A stretch of DNA of 64,000 nt, taken from assembly GCF_008639165.1 (NCBI RefSeq), contig NZ_CP029197.1, positions 62,001-126,000 of the forward strand. Direction: 5' to 3'. This DNA comes from Streptomyces venezuelae ATCC 10712. GTDB taxonomy: Bacteria; Actinomycetota; Actinomycetes; Streptomycetales; Streptomycetaceae. The notes under the pieces are model-generated. The model worked only from the letters and a program-made list of their open reading frames with translations, was not told where the DNA came from and did not search any database. The translations under genes were made by a program, and so were the position numbers. Positions 8,614-17,104 of this stretch are shown here, piece after piece. How positions within the stretch are numbered: position 1 is the stretch's first letter; every line of letters begins with the position of its first letter.

Positions 8614-9924
8614 TCAGCGCAGGAAGAGCTCGATGACGGGTACCGGGGTGTCGGGGCACCGTACCGGCAGTCGCAGCGTGAGGGTGCCGGGCGGCTGGCC
8701 GCCCATCTGGGTGTTCATCGCGGGGCGGTCGGGGTCGAGCGGCACCCGGGCGATCTCCGAGCCGTCGTTGAGGAGCTGGGCGTACGCCACCCGGCCTTCG
8801 AGTCCCGGCAGGTGGAGGTGGCGCAGGGGCCACGCGAAGAGGTGGACGTACAGCCGGTCGCCGCGCTGGGTGTACCGGCAGTCGGCGGGCGGCGTGTACG
8901 GGGACGGTCCGCAGCCCCGTACCGACCGCTCGTGCAGATCGGTCCAGCGGCCGATTTCCGCCAGGGTGGCGGTGTCGCGCGGATCGAGCCCGCCCCGGCC
9001 GTCGGGTCCGACGTTCAGGAGCAGGTTGCCGCCCTTGGACACGCCGTCGACGAGCATCCTGATGAGGAGGTCGGGGCTCTTGTGGTCGAGGTTGTCCCGG
9101 TCGTACCCCCAGCTGCCGTTGAGCGTCTGGCAGGCCTCCCACAGCACCGGCCGGCCGTCGACGGTCATCGGGGCGGAGGGCTGGTACTGCTCGGGGGTGA
9201 CGAAGTCCCCGGGGAGGCCGGCCCGGTCGTTGACCAGGATGTGCGGCTGGAGTTCGCGGACCGTCTCCAGGAGGCGGGGGGCGTCCCAGTCGTCGGGGCC
9301 CTTGCCGCCCCACCATTCGCGGCCGGCGTAGGAGAAGTCGAAGAAGAGGTAGTCGACGCGTCCGTAGTCGGTGAGCAGCTCGCGGACCTGCCCGTGCAGG
9401 TAGCGCTGGTACGCGCGGATGTCACGGTCGGCCGCGGCGGCCTTGAACTCCTCGTCGTCGCGCTGCGGGTGGGTGCCGTCGACGGGGAACGACGGGTGGT
9501 GCCAGTCGATCAGCGAGTGGTAGAAGCCGACCTTGAGGCCTTCGGCGCGGCAGGCCTCGACGAACGGCCTGACCAGGTCGCGGCCGTGGGGCGTCCTGGT
9601 GACCTTGTAGTCGGTGAGGCGGCTGTCCCAGAGGCAGAAGCCGTCGTGGTGCTTGGTGGTGAGGACGACGTACCGCATGCCGGCGGCCTTCGCCGTCCGC
9701 ACCCAGCTGACCGGGTCGTAGCGGTCGGGGTCGAAGTGGTCGAAGTAGACCTGGTACTGCTCGTCGGTCATCCTCTCCCGGTTCTTGACCCACTCGTGGC
9801 GGGCGGCGAGCGAGTACAGGCCCCAGTGGACGAACATCCCGAAGCGGTCGTGGGTGAACCACGTCGTGTCGGGCGCGGGCGCGGGGGCGGACGCGTCAGC
9901 GGCGTCCGCGCTGGTGGTGGTCAT
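8614..9924 (-). CDS. GH29 alpha-L-fucosidase, apparently cytoplasmic
   Basis: This 436-aa protein has GH29 features: FGMFVHWGLYSL, the TTKHHDGFCLWDS motif, GFYHSLIDWHHP, and a probable nucleophile Asp in VDYLFFDFSYAG. A NLLLNVGPDGRG motif marks the end of the catalytic barrel, and a short beta domain follows. There is no signal peptide; the first 20 residues are Ala/Pro/Thr-rich. It therefore probably cleaves imported fucosyl-oligosaccharides inside the cell, releasing L-fucose for the dehydrogenase pathway. It lies 44 nt after the glucarate dehydratase gene. Confidence 0.93.
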   Translation of the reverse strand: MTTTSADAADASAPAPAPDTTWFTHDRFGMFVHWGLYSLAARHEWVKNRERMTDEQYQVYFDHFDPDRYDPVSWVRTAKAAGMRYVVLTTKHHDGFCLWDSRLTDYKVTRTPHGRDLVRPFVEACRAEGLKVGFYHSLIDWHHPSFPVDGTHPQRDDEEFKAAAADRDIRAYQRYLHGQVRELLTDYGRVDYLFFDFSYAGREWWGGKGPDDWDAPRLLETVRELQPHILVNDRAGLPGDFVTPEQYQPSAPMTVDGRPVLWEACQTLNGSWGYDRDNLDHKSPDLLIRMLVDGVSKGGNLLLNVGPDGRGGLDPRDTATLAEIGRWTDLHERSVRGCGPSPYTPPADCRYTQRGDRLYVHLFAWPLRHLHLPGLEGRVAYAQLLNDGSEIARVPLDPDRPAMNTQMGGQPPGTLTLRLPVRCPDTPVPVIELFLR

Positions 9925-9968
9925 GCGGCATCGTTCCTGTGCGGTCGGAGGAGGGCTGGCCGGGGCCG

Positions 9969-11237
9969 TCAGGCGGGTTCGTGGACGTCTTCGCGGAGGC
10001 GTACGCCGGGGGCGACGCGCGCGAGGTAGCCGCTGTCATCGCGGCGGGTGAGGCCGCAGCCGAGGTACTGCTCGTGCAGCCGGGCGAGCGCGTCGCGGTC
10101 GAGTTCCACGCCGAGGCCGGGGGTGCGCGGGACGGTGATCGCGCCGTCGGTGAAGGTCCAGGGCTGCTTCACGACGTCGTCCTCGGGGCGCTTCCACGGC
10201 CAGTGGGTGTCGAGGTCGTGGCCGATGGCGGGGGTGGCGGCGGCGAGGTGGACCATGGCGGCGAGGCTGATGCCCAGATGGGAGTTGGAGTGCATGGACA
10301 TGCCGATGCCGAACTGGTGGCAGCAGGTGGCCAGGTGCTGCGAGGCCTTCAGACCGCCCCAGAAGTGGTGGTCACCGAGCAGGACGCCGACGGCCCGGGA
10401 CGGGACGGCGCGGGGCAGGTGCTCCCAGGTCACCACGCACATGTTCGTGGCCAGGGGCATGGGGGCGAGCCGGGCGAGGTCCGCCATGGCGGGGATGCCC
10501 GCGACCGGGTCCTCCAGGTATTCGAGTACCCCGGTCAGTTCGTCGGCGACGCGCGCCGCGGTCGCCGGGTCCCAGCTCGCGTTGGGGTCGAGGCGCAGCG
10601 GGTGGCCGGGGAAGGCCTCGCGCAGTGCCCGGATCGCGGCGATCTCCTCGTCGGGCGGGAGGACGCCGCCCTTGAGTTTGAACGACCGGAAGCCGAAGCG
10701 GTCGGCCAGGAGCCGGGCCTGTGCGACGAGTCCGGCGGCGTCGAGCGCGGGGCCCCATGCGTCGGGCCGGTGGCCGGGGTGGGCGGCCCATTTGGCGAAG
10801 AGGTAGCCGCAGAAGTCGATCCGGTCCCGGGTGGCGCCGCCGAGGAGGTCGGACACGGGCCTGCCGAGGTGTTTGCCCTGGAGGTCGTGGCAGGCGACCT
10901 CGAACGGCGAGGTGACGCTCGCGACGGTCTTCGCGGCGCCGCCGTCGCCGATGAGGCCGTGCGCGTCGCGGGCGACCCGGCCGCCGACGGTCGCGCCGAC
11001 GCGCCGGGACAGTTCGTTGAGGTCGAAGGGGTCGAGGCCGGGCAGTTCGTCGGCGACGAGGCGGAGCAGTTCGAGGTGGGGCGCGTCGCCGTAGCTCTCG
11101 CCCAGCCCGTACGCGCCCGTGTCGGTCCTCACCTCCACCACGGAGCGCAGGGCGTACGGCTCGTGGACGCCGACGGCGTTGAGCAGCGGCGGGTCCGCGA
11201 AGGCGACGGGGGTGACGACGACGGAGGTGATCTTCAC
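9969..11237 (-). CDS. Glucarate dehydratase (enolase superfamily)
   Basis: This 422-aa enolase-superfamily enzyme is of the glucarate dehydratase branch: FRSFKLKGG (KxK), LRLDPNASW, EDPVAG, ATNMCVVTW and the catalytic His in MHSNSHLG. It should dehydrate D-glucarate (and perhaps L-idarate) to 5-keto-4-deoxyglucarate. GTG 11237 overlaps the stop of the KDG dehydratase gene (GTGA, 11234-11237), which carries out the next step, so the pair is translationally coupled. It belongs to the minus-strand run led by the sugar importer. Confidence 0.88.
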   Translation of the reverse strand: MKITSVVVTPVAFADPPLLNAVGVHEPYALRSVVEVRTDTGAYGLGESYGDAPHLELLRLVADELPGLDPFDLNELSRRVGATVGGRVARDAHGLIGDGGAAKTVASVTSPFEVACHDLQGKHLGRPVSDLLGGATRDRIDFCGYLFAKWAAHPGHRPDAWGPALDAAGLVAQARLLADRFGFRSFKLKGGVLPPDEEIAAIRALREAFPGHPLRLDPNASWDPATAARVADELTGVLEYLEDPVAGIPAMADLARLAPMPLATNMCVVTWEHLPRAVPSRAVGVLLGDHHFWGGLKASQHLATCCHQFGIGMSMHSNSHLGISLAAMVHLAAATPAIGHDLDTHWPWKRPEDDVVKQPWTFTDGAITVPRTPGLGVELDRDALARLHEQYLGCGLTRRDDSGYLARVAPGVRLREDVHEPA

Positions 11238-12298
11238 GAGGCCACCGCCACGGAGGCTTCGGCACCAGTGTCGACACCGGCGTCCACACCGGCCGGCGCA
11301 CCCGCGCCCGCCCCGGCACCGGCACTGGCCCTGGCGCCGGCACCCGGGGACGCGCCCGGGGACGCCTCCGCTGCCGTCGCCGCAATCTCCGCCAGTGCCC
11401 GCCGGCCCCGATCGAGCAGGTCCTTCAGCTGGTCGACGTGGTCCGGGGCCGCCTCCACCAGGGGTGCTCTGACCCGGCCGACGTCGAGTCCGCGCAGCCG
11501 CGCTCCGGCCTTGACGAGGGAGACCGCGTAGCCGGGGACCCGGTCGCGCAGCGCGGTCAGCGGGAGGTAGAAGTCGGCGAGGAGCCGGCCGGTGGTGGCG
11601 GTGTCGCCGGTCGTCAGGGCCGTGTGGAAGGCCCGGGCGATGTCGGGGGCGAAGCAGAGGACGGCGGAGGAGTAGTCGCGGATGCCGATGGCCCGGCAGG
11701 CGCCCGCGCTCACCTCCGCGGTGGGCAGCCCGTTGAGGAAGGCGAAGCTTTCGGCACGCGGGTGGCCGCTGGTGCGTACGGCGGTGACCATGCGGGCCAT
11801 CGTGTCCAGGTCGCCGTTGCCCTCCTTGATCCCGGCGACCTGCGGGACCGAGAGCAGCCGCAGCGCGGTGGACACGCCGAGCCGGGCGAGGCCGCGGCGG
11901 TACACGAGGACGGGGAGGCGGCCGGCGCCGGCGACGGACTCCACGTAGGCGAGGTAGCCGTCCTCGGTTCCGCCGACGAGGTACGGGGGCAGCAGCAGAA
12001 TCCCGTCGGCCCCGGCGTCCGATGCGGCGGCGACGGCCGCCCGGGCGTTGCCGAGACCGCCCCCGGCGCCGGCGAAGACGGGGACCCGGCCGGCGACGAC
12101 GCGTACGGCGTGCCGGACCACCTCGGCGTACTCGGTGGCGCTGAGCGAGGAGTACTCCCCCGTGCCGCAGGCGACGAAGAGGGCGGCCGGGCCGTGGGCG
12201 AGCTGGTCCTCGACGTGGTCGGCGAACACGCCGGGGGCGACGGCGTCGTCGGGGGTGAACGGCGTGAGCGGGAAGGACATCAGGCCGGACGGGATCAC
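11234..12298 (-). CDS. 5-dehydro-4-deoxyglucarate dehydratase (DHDPS/NAL family)
   Basis: This 354-aa TIM-barrel class I aldolase-like protein has the N-terminal SGLMSFPLTPF signature, the FVACGTGEYSSL loop, a catalytic Tyr in VLVYRRG and the Schiff-base Lys in VAGIKEGNGDLD. It converts 5-keto-4-deoxyglucarate to 2,5-dioxopentanoate and CO2. GTG 12298 has AAAGGA 9 nt upstream. The C-terminus carries an unusual tail of about 45 residues of Ala/Gly/Ser repeats (GAGARASAGAGAGAGAPAG) absent from typical 300-aa family members. It overlaps the glucarate dehydratase gene. Confidence 0.88.
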   Translation of the reverse strand: MIPSGLMSFPLTPFTPDDAVAPGVFADHVEDQLAHGPAALFVACGTGEYSSLSATEYAEVVRHAVRVVAGRVPVFAGAGGGLGNARAAVAAASDAGADGILLLPPYLVGGTEDGYLAYVESVAGAGRLPVLVYRRGLARLGVSTALRLLSVPQVAGIKEGNGDLDTMARMVTAVRTSGHPRAESFAFLNGLPTAEVSAGACRAIGIRDYSSAVLCFAPDIARAFHTALTTGDTATTGRLLADFYLPLTALRDRVPGYAVSLVKAGARLRGLDVGRVRAPLVEAAPDHVDQLKDLLDRGRRALAEIAATAAEASPGASPGAGARASAGAGAGAGAPAGVDAGVDTGAEASVAVAS

Positions 12299-12324
12299 GG
12301 GAGGTGGTCCTTTCGAAGGGCGGT

Positions 12325-13191
12325 TCACCCCTTGAGGGCACCGCTGGACAGGCCGTGGACGAAGGAGCGCTGGAAGAAGAGGAAGACGATGACGGACGGC
12401 AGCAGGGCGAGCAGCGAGGCGGCCATCACCACGCCGGGGGTGACGAGCGGGTCGATCCGCAGGGTGCGCAGGGCCAGCGGCAGGGTGTACGAGGAGGAGT
12501 CGGTGGCGACGAGGAGGGGCAGCAGGTACTGGTCCCAGATCATCGTGAAGCCGAAGACGCCGATGACGCCGAGGGCGGGCTTGCACATGGGCAGGATGAT
12601 CTGGGCGAAGATCCGCAGGTCTCCGGCGCCGTCGATGCGCGCGGCCTCTTCCAGTTCCCTGGGCACCTCCTTCATGAACTCGGTCATGACGAGGATGGAG
12701 AACGCCCAGGCGCCGACGGGGACGATCATGCCGGCGAGGGAGCCGATCAGGTTGACGTGGACGACGGGCAGGTCGGCGAGGACCACGGACAGCGGGATCG
12801 CCAGGATCTCCTCGGGCAGCATCAGCGTGGCCAGGATCGCGACGAAGGCCAGGGTCATCCCCCGGAACCGCTTCCTGGCCAGGGCGTAGCCGGCGAGGAC
12901 GGAGACGGCCACCTGGAGCAGCAGGCCGAAGCCGACGACGAAGAAGGAGTTGAGGAGGTACGTCAGGACGCCCTGGTCGAAGGCGACCGTGAAGTTGTCC
13001 ACGGTGGGGTCGGAGGGGATGACGCTGAGCTGGGTGGGGTCCTTGACGTGGTTGAACGCGCTGACGAGCAGGGCGAGGAGGGGGCCCGCGAAGACCACGA
13101 GGACCAGGAGGTAGGTGAGGACCTTCAGGGCGCGGCCGGTGGCGCTGCGGCTCTCGGTGAGTCCGAGGGCGGTCTCGGTCGGCGCGCTCAT
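12325..13191 (-). CDS. Carbohydrate ABC transporter permease (MalG/CUT1 type)
   Basis: This 288-aa integral membrane protein has six predicted helices, the first being VLTYLLVLVVFAGPLLALLVS. The EAA loop reads EEAARIDGAGDLRIFAQIILP, which contacts the ATPase. It starts with ATGA overlap on the upstream permease. No ATPase gene lies in the cluster, so the importer probably uses a shared ATPase encoded elsewhere (MsiK in Streptomyces CUT1 systems). It is likely an importer for the oligosaccharide handled by the fucosidase. Confidence 0.92.
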   Translation of the reverse strand: MSAPTETALGLTESRSATGRALKVLTYLLVLVVFAGPLLALLVSAFNHVKDPTQLSVIPSDPTVDNFTVAFDQGVLTYLLNSFFVVGFGLLLQVAVSVLAGYALARKRFRGMTLAFVAILATLMLPEEILAIPLSVVLADLPVVHVNLIGSLAGMIVPVGAWAFSILVMTEFMKEVPRELEEAARIDGAGDLRIFAQIILPMCKPALGVIGVFGFTMIWDQYLLPLLVATDSSSYTLPLALRTLRIDPLVTPGVVMAASLLALLPSVIVFLFFQRSFVHGLSSGALKG

Positions 13192-14195
13192 TCGTTACCC
13201 CTCCGTCGGAACAGGTGGACGCCGACCGTGAGGAGGAGCGTCGCGAGGAACAGCAGGACCGCGCCGGCGGCGCCGACGCCGAGCCTGTTCTGTTCGAGGC
13301 CCAGCTTGTAGATGACGGTCATGACGACCTCGGTCGAGCCGTCGGGTCCGCCGTTGGTGAGGAGGAAGACCTCGGTGAAGACGCGGAGGCCGCGGATGGC
13401 CGCGAGGATGAACAGGATGGTGAGGACGGCCCGGAGTCCGGGGACCGTCACGTGGCGGATGCGCTGGAGCCTCGACGCGCCGTCGACCTTGGCGGCTTCG
13501 TACAGGCCTCGGTCGACCCCGGCGAGACCGGCGAGGAAGATCATCATGTCGTAGGGCGCGCCCCGCCAGATGCCGGTGAGCATGATGGAGACCATCGAGG
13601 TGTCGGGGTCGTTGATGAACCCCGAGGGGCCGAACCCGACCAGGCCGAGGAGGGAGTTGAGCATGCCGTCCTCGGTGGGGTGGTACATGATCCGCCAGAG
13701 TTCGGCCACGACCGCGATCGGCACGACGACCGGGAGGAAGGCCGCCGAGCGGACGAAGCCGAGCTTGCGGCCCTGCCCCTCCATGAGCAGGGCGAGCGCG
13801 AGGCCGAGCAGCATCGACCCGAGGGTCTGGCCGACGGCGAGGACGACGGTGTGCCAGGCGGCCTCGCGGAAGCCGTCGGAGGAGAGCACGGTGGCGTAGT
13901 TCTCGCCGCCGACCCACCGGTTGCCGAGGTAGGGCTGGACGTCCTGGAAGGACATGGTCAGCGCGCTGGCCATGGGGATGAACTTGAAGTAGAGGAAGAG
14001 GATCAGGGCCGGGGCGAGGAACAGCCACGGGGTCCACCAGCGGCCGCCGCGGCGGTTCCGTACGCGTCGGGAGACGGGCCGGCCGCTTCCTGTCGTCGCG
14101 GGCTCGACGGGGGACGCGGCCTCCGGCCGGGCCTCCTTCCGGGAGGTGGAGCCGGCCGCCGCGGCGGCCGTCTTCACCTGGTCGACGCTCGTCAT
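13188..14195 (-). CDS. Sugar ABC transporter permease (MalF/CUT1 type)
   Basis: This 335-aa membrane protein has a long cytoplasmic N-terminus of about 60 charged residues before the first helix (WLFLAPALILFLYFKFIPMA). Five more helices follow, with an EAA motif in LYEAAKVDGASRLQRIRHV. It overlaps the substrate-binding protein gene upstream (4 nt) and the second permease downstream (4 nt), so the three-gene importer is a tight operon. Confidence 0.92.
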   Translation of the reverse strand: MTSVDQVKTAAAAAGSTSRKEARPEAASPVEPATTGSGRPVSRRVRNRRGGRWWTPWLFLAPALILFLYFKFIPMASALTMSFQDVQPYLGNRWVGGENYATVLSSDGFREAAWHTVVLAVGQTLGSMLLGLALALLMEGQGRKLGFVRSAAFLPVVVPIAVVAELWRIMYHPTEDGMLNSLLGLVGFGPSGFINDPDTSMVSIMLTGIWRGAPYDMMIFLAGLAGVDRGLYEAAKVDGASRLQRIRHVTVPGLRAVLTILFILAAIRGLRVFTEVFLLTNGGPDGSTEVVMTVIYKLGLEQNRLGVGAAGAVLLFLATLLLTVGVHLFRRRGNE

Positions 14196-15517
14196 CCGGC
14201 GATTCCCTGTTCCTGGAGGATGCCCGCGAGCTTCTTGTCGAGCTCACGAAGCTTCTCGTCCGCGTCGAGGGAGCAGTCGGCCATCAGGGCGTTCACGGTC
14301 TCGGCGGTGGTCTGGCGGACCGGCGTCCAGTTGGGGACCGACGGGGCGTAGCGCCCGGAGGTGCGGTAGACCTCGGCGTACGTCTTCCAGCGCGGGTCGG
14401 GGCGTACCTCGGTGACGTCGACGTTCTTGTTGACGGGGAGCTGGACGGTGGAGCCGTCCACGCCCTCCATGCCGAGCTTCTGGCCCGCGGGGGAGATGGC
14501 GTACCCGGCGAAGGCGTCCTGTCCGGCGCGGTTCTCCGAGCCGGCCATCAGGTAGAGGGAGCCGCCCTCGGCGAGCACGGTGGCGTCCTTGGGTCCCTTG
14601 GGCATCGGGACGACCTCGTACTTGTCCTTGCCCAGGGACTTGTCGAAGCGGGACATCAGGTAGGGGCCGACGATGTACATGCCGGTCCTGCCCGCCTCGA
14701 AGGTCTCGTTCGTGGGCGGGGTGTCCATGGTGACGGCGCCGGGCTGGATCACCTTCTTCTCGCAGCCGAGGGCGCGGAACCACCGCACGGCCTCCGTCGA
14801 CTCCTTGCTCGTCATCGACGGCTTGTACTTCCCCTGGCCCGCCTCGGTGATGAAGTCTCCCCCGGCGGCCCAGAGGAGGTTGGAGAAGTACCAGGAGGCG
14901 TAGCCGCGCTTGGTCGACAGCGGGGCGGCGAGGCCGTACGTGTCCTGCTTGCCGTTGCCGTCGGGGTCCCTGGTGGTGAAGGCCTCAGCCATCGCGGCGA
15001 GGTCGTCCCAGCTCTGCGGGGCCGTCAGCTTGAGCTTCTCGCGCCAGTCCTTGCGGATGAGCAGGGCGCCGGCCTGAGCGGAGTACGGGATGCCGTACTG
15101 CTTGCCGTCGACGCCCCGGCCGGAGTTCCGGCCCTGCTCGACGAGGTCCTGGCTGCTCTTGATCTTGCTGAGGTCGATCTCCCTGAGCAGGCCCTGGCTG
15201 TGCATCGCGCCGAGCTGGGTGACGTCGTTCATGACGATGTCGGGCAGGTTCCGCTGGGCGGCGCGCTGCTGGAGCTTCGTCTCGAAGTCGTCGAAGATCG
15301 CCGTGACCTTCACCTTGTGGCCGGTGGCCTTCTCGAATCCGGCGACGAGCCGCAGGGTCGCCTTCTCGCCGGGGCCACCGGGTGTGGTCCTGGTCCAGAG
15401 TTCCAGCTCCGCCTTGGCGTCCTGCTTGGCGTCCACCCCCGCGGGGCTGGACGTACAGCTGGTCAGGGCCAACGCCGAGGCGAGAAGACCCGCGCCGATC
15501 CACCGCGTTCTCTGCAT
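14192..15517 (-). CDS. Extracellular sugar-binding lipoprotein (ABC importer)
   Basis: This 441-aa type-1 solute-binding protein has a lipoprotein signal (RTRWIGAGLLASALALTSC) with Cys at about residue 21. The mature protein has the usual MalE-like layout: WTRTTPGGPGEKATLRLVAGF, IVMNDVTQL, GIPYSAQAGALLIRKDW. It is the first gene of the importer operon, 35 nt downstream of a LacI-type operator-like sequence. Ligand unknown; the neighbours suggest a fucose- or uronate-containing oligosaccharide. Confidence 0.92.
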   Translation of the reverse strand: MQRTRWIGAGLLASALALTSCTSSPAGVDAKQDAKAELELWTRTTPGGPGEKATLRLVAGFEKATGHKVKVTAIFDDFETKLQQRAAQRNLPDIVMNDVTQLGAMHSQGLLREIDLSKIKSSQDLVEQGRNSGRGVDGKQYGIPYSAQAGALLIRKDWREKLKLTAPQSWDDLAAMAEAFTTRDPDGNGKQDTYGLAAPLSTKRGYASWYFSNLLWAAGGDFITEAGQGKYKPSMTSKESTEAVRWFRALGCEKKVIQPGAVTMDTPPTNETFEAGRTGMYIVGPYLMSRFDKSLGKDKYEVVPMPKGPKDATVLAEGGSLYLMAGSENRAGQDAFAGYAISPAGQKLGMEGVDGSTVQLPVNKNVDVTEVRPDPRWKTYAEVYRTSGRYAPSVPNWTPVRQTTAETVNALMADCSLDADEKLRELDKKLAGILQEQGIAG

Positions 15518-15551
15518 GACAACTCCTGTTCGCCGCCCTCGGCAGCTGGCC

Positions 15552-15565
15552 TGTAAGCGCTTGCC
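15552..15565. promoter_or_regulatory. LacI-type operator-like sequence TGTAAGCGCTTGCC
   Basis: The site has an AAGCGCTT core (15555-15562) with partly symmetric flanks, about 35 nt upstream of the binding-protein start. Such CG-centred palindromes are typical LacI-family operators. No LacI regulator gene is in the window. Confidence 0.5.
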
Positions 15566-15723
15566 GGGACGCTAACGCGCGGCCGAACGGGGGTCAATAG
15601 TCCGATGACTTAAAGAAGTTGGGGTTCGGAGACGGCGACGGCGGCGGGCTCTCCGCAGTCCGCTCATCACCTGCCTGAGCAGCCAGGAAGCCGGGTTCCA
15701 GGTGAAGCGCTTCGCCTCGACGG

Positions 15724-15737
15724 CGGGAGCGCTCCCG
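15724..15737. promoter_or_regulatory. CebR-like palindrome CGGGAGCGCTCCCG
   Basis: This perfect 14-bp palindrome differs from the CebR/LacI-family operator TGGGAGCGCTCCCA of Streptomyces only in the outermost pair. It lies about 200 nt upstream of the importer operon and downstream of the dehydrogenase gene. GC-rich DNA gives such palindromes by chance, so this is tentative. Confidence 0.35.
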
Positions 15738-15764
15738 CAGACAGGCGGCTCGACGGGAGTTCAA

Positions 15765-15775
15765 AGATCCGATGT
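15765..15775. promoter_or_regulatory. Operator-like palindrome, copy 3 (AGATCCGATGT, one mismatch)
   Basis: The core matches ACATC(C/G)GATGT in 10 of 11 positions, about 250 nt upstream of the importer operon. The region 15518-15881 otherwise holds the two LacI-like palindromes and no gene. The last coding region before it on this strand is the dehydrogenase, ending at 15882. Confidence 0.45.
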
Positions 15776-15881
15776 CTCAGGGAAGGCGAGTGGGCGAAGC
15801 ATGGAAAACAAGCCACACCCCGCCCACTCGGTCTGCCTGGGCCTGTTCTTCTCGGATCAGATCCGATCGGAAAGGCAGGCC

Positions 15882-16904
15882 CTACGCCCGGGTCGCGGCC
15901 CTGGACGGCTCGATGGCGTGCAGCAGGGGCTCGCCCCGTACGAACCGGCGCAGTTCGTCACGGACGAGTTCGCCCAGCCGGGCACGCTCGCCGCCCAGCG
16001 CGCCGGCGAGGTGCGGGGTGAGCAGGACGTTCGGCAGGGTGAAGAGCGGGGATCCGGGGTCGGGGGGCTCGGGCCAGGTCACATCGAGCACGGCAGTGAG
16101 ATCGGGCCGGTCGCGGAGCACCGCGATGACCTCCGGCTCATCCAGCACGGCTCCCCTGGCCGTGTTGATCAGGGTCGCGCCCTCGGGAAGCAGCGCCATC
16201 AGCCGCCGCCCCACGAGGCGTTCGGTCTCGGGGAGCAAGGGGGCGTGGACGCTCACGACGTGACAGGCCTCGAACAGCTCCTCGATGCCGGTCAGTCGCA
16301 CGCCGAGACCGGCGGCGGTGACCGGGTCCACGACGGGATCGCAGGCCAGCACCTCGACGTCGAAGTGCCGCAGGTGCTCCGCGACGAGCCGGCCGATCTC
16401 ACCGAGTCCGAACAGCCCCACCCGCGAGCCGTAGCCGCCGGGCACCCGGGGGTCGTGCGGGAATCGACGGCCGGCCGTCACCTCGCGGCCGAGACGGTGG
16501 ACCTGCTTCAGACCGAGGAGGATCTGCGCCAGGCTGAACTCGGCGACGGGGACGGCGTTGGCTCGCGCGGCGGACACGATGGGGATGTCACGAGCCCAGA
16601 ACTCGGGCGTCGTCAGGTGCCGTACCGACCCGGCCGCCACCATCACCGCGCGCAGCCGTGGCGCGTGGGCGAGCAGGGCCGCGTCGAGCACCGGGGCTCC
16701 CCAGCCGGTGAGCAGCACGTCGACCCCGTCCAGTACGCCGCGGTCGGCACGGAGCGCGTCCCGGAGGGCGTCACGGGTGAGGGCCGGGCCGTGCCAGTGG
16801 ACGAGCCGCCCGATGTCGTCCAGGACGTGCGCCGGGTAGACATCGGCGCGTCGCTCTTCTTCCATGACCAGTAGGACGGTGGGCGTTCTCGTCGCAGCTG
16901 CCAT
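15882..16904 (-). CDS. D-isomer-specific 2-hydroxyacid dehydrogenase
   Basis: This 340-aa NAD-dependent enzyme has the Rossmann motif GLFGLGEIGRLV, the catalytic Arg in LINTARGAVLDE, a Glu in the following segment and the catalytic His in VLLTPHLAGA. ATG 16904 has AGGAGG 10 nt upstream. The gene is transcribed away from the FAH hydrolase gene, and the shared region holds two operator-like palindromes, which ties it to the sugar locus. Substrate unknown; a lactate- or glyoxylate-type acid formed in the pathway is possible. Confidence 0.87.
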   Translation of the reverse strand: MAAATRTPTVLLVMEEERRADVYPAHVLDDIGRLVHWHGPALTRDALRDALRADRGVLDGVDVLLTGWGAPVLDAALLAHAPRLRAVMVAAGSVRHLTTPEFWARDIPIVSAARANAVPVAEFSLAQILLGLKQVHRLGREVTAGRRFPHDPRVPGGYGSRVGLFGLGEIGRLVAEHLRHFDVEVLACDPVVDPVTAAGLGVRLTGIEELFEACHVVSVHAPLLPETERLVGRRLMALLPEGATLINTARGAVLDEPEVIAVLRDRPDLTAVLDVTWPEPPDPGSPLFTLPNVLLTPHLAGALGGERARLGELVRDELRRFVRGEPLLHAIEPSRAATRA

Positions 16905-16997
16905 CGGCTTCGGCCTCCTGGGGGCGTGGCGGTGTCGGTGCCGGCCGGCCGCGGATGCCGCGAAGGAGCGTGAGCTCGGTCGGCGGGCCCACACGAT

Positions 16998-17008
16998 ACA
17001 TCGGATGA
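16998..17008. promoter_or_regulatory. Operator-like palindrome, copy 4 (ACATCGGATGA)
   Basis: It matches the 11-nt core in 10 positions, with ATA immediately before it. It lies about 95 nt upstream of the dehydrogenase start, in the divergent promoter region shared with the FAH hydrolase. Confidence 0.5.
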
Positions 17009-17072
17009 CCCATCAGGGCGCGTGGAACGTCTGGACAAAACTTCGCCTGATTGATTGCATTCCCGCGTCGAT

Positions 17073-17083
17073 ACATCCGATGT
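17073..17083. promoter_or_regulatory. Operator-like palindrome ACATCCGATGT, copy 5
   Basis: This perfect palindrome ends 21 nt upstream of the FAH hydrolase start. A repressor bound here would block the ribosome-proximal promoter region. Its flanks (GATA before, TCTATC after) are themselves nearly symmetric. Confidence 0.65.
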
Positions 17084-17104
17084 CTATCGTGAGGGATGGC
17101 GGGC

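Noticed and set aside
15853-15866. AGATCCGATC-type sequence upstream of the importer
   Set aside because: Only half of the palindrome is conserved; chance is likely.
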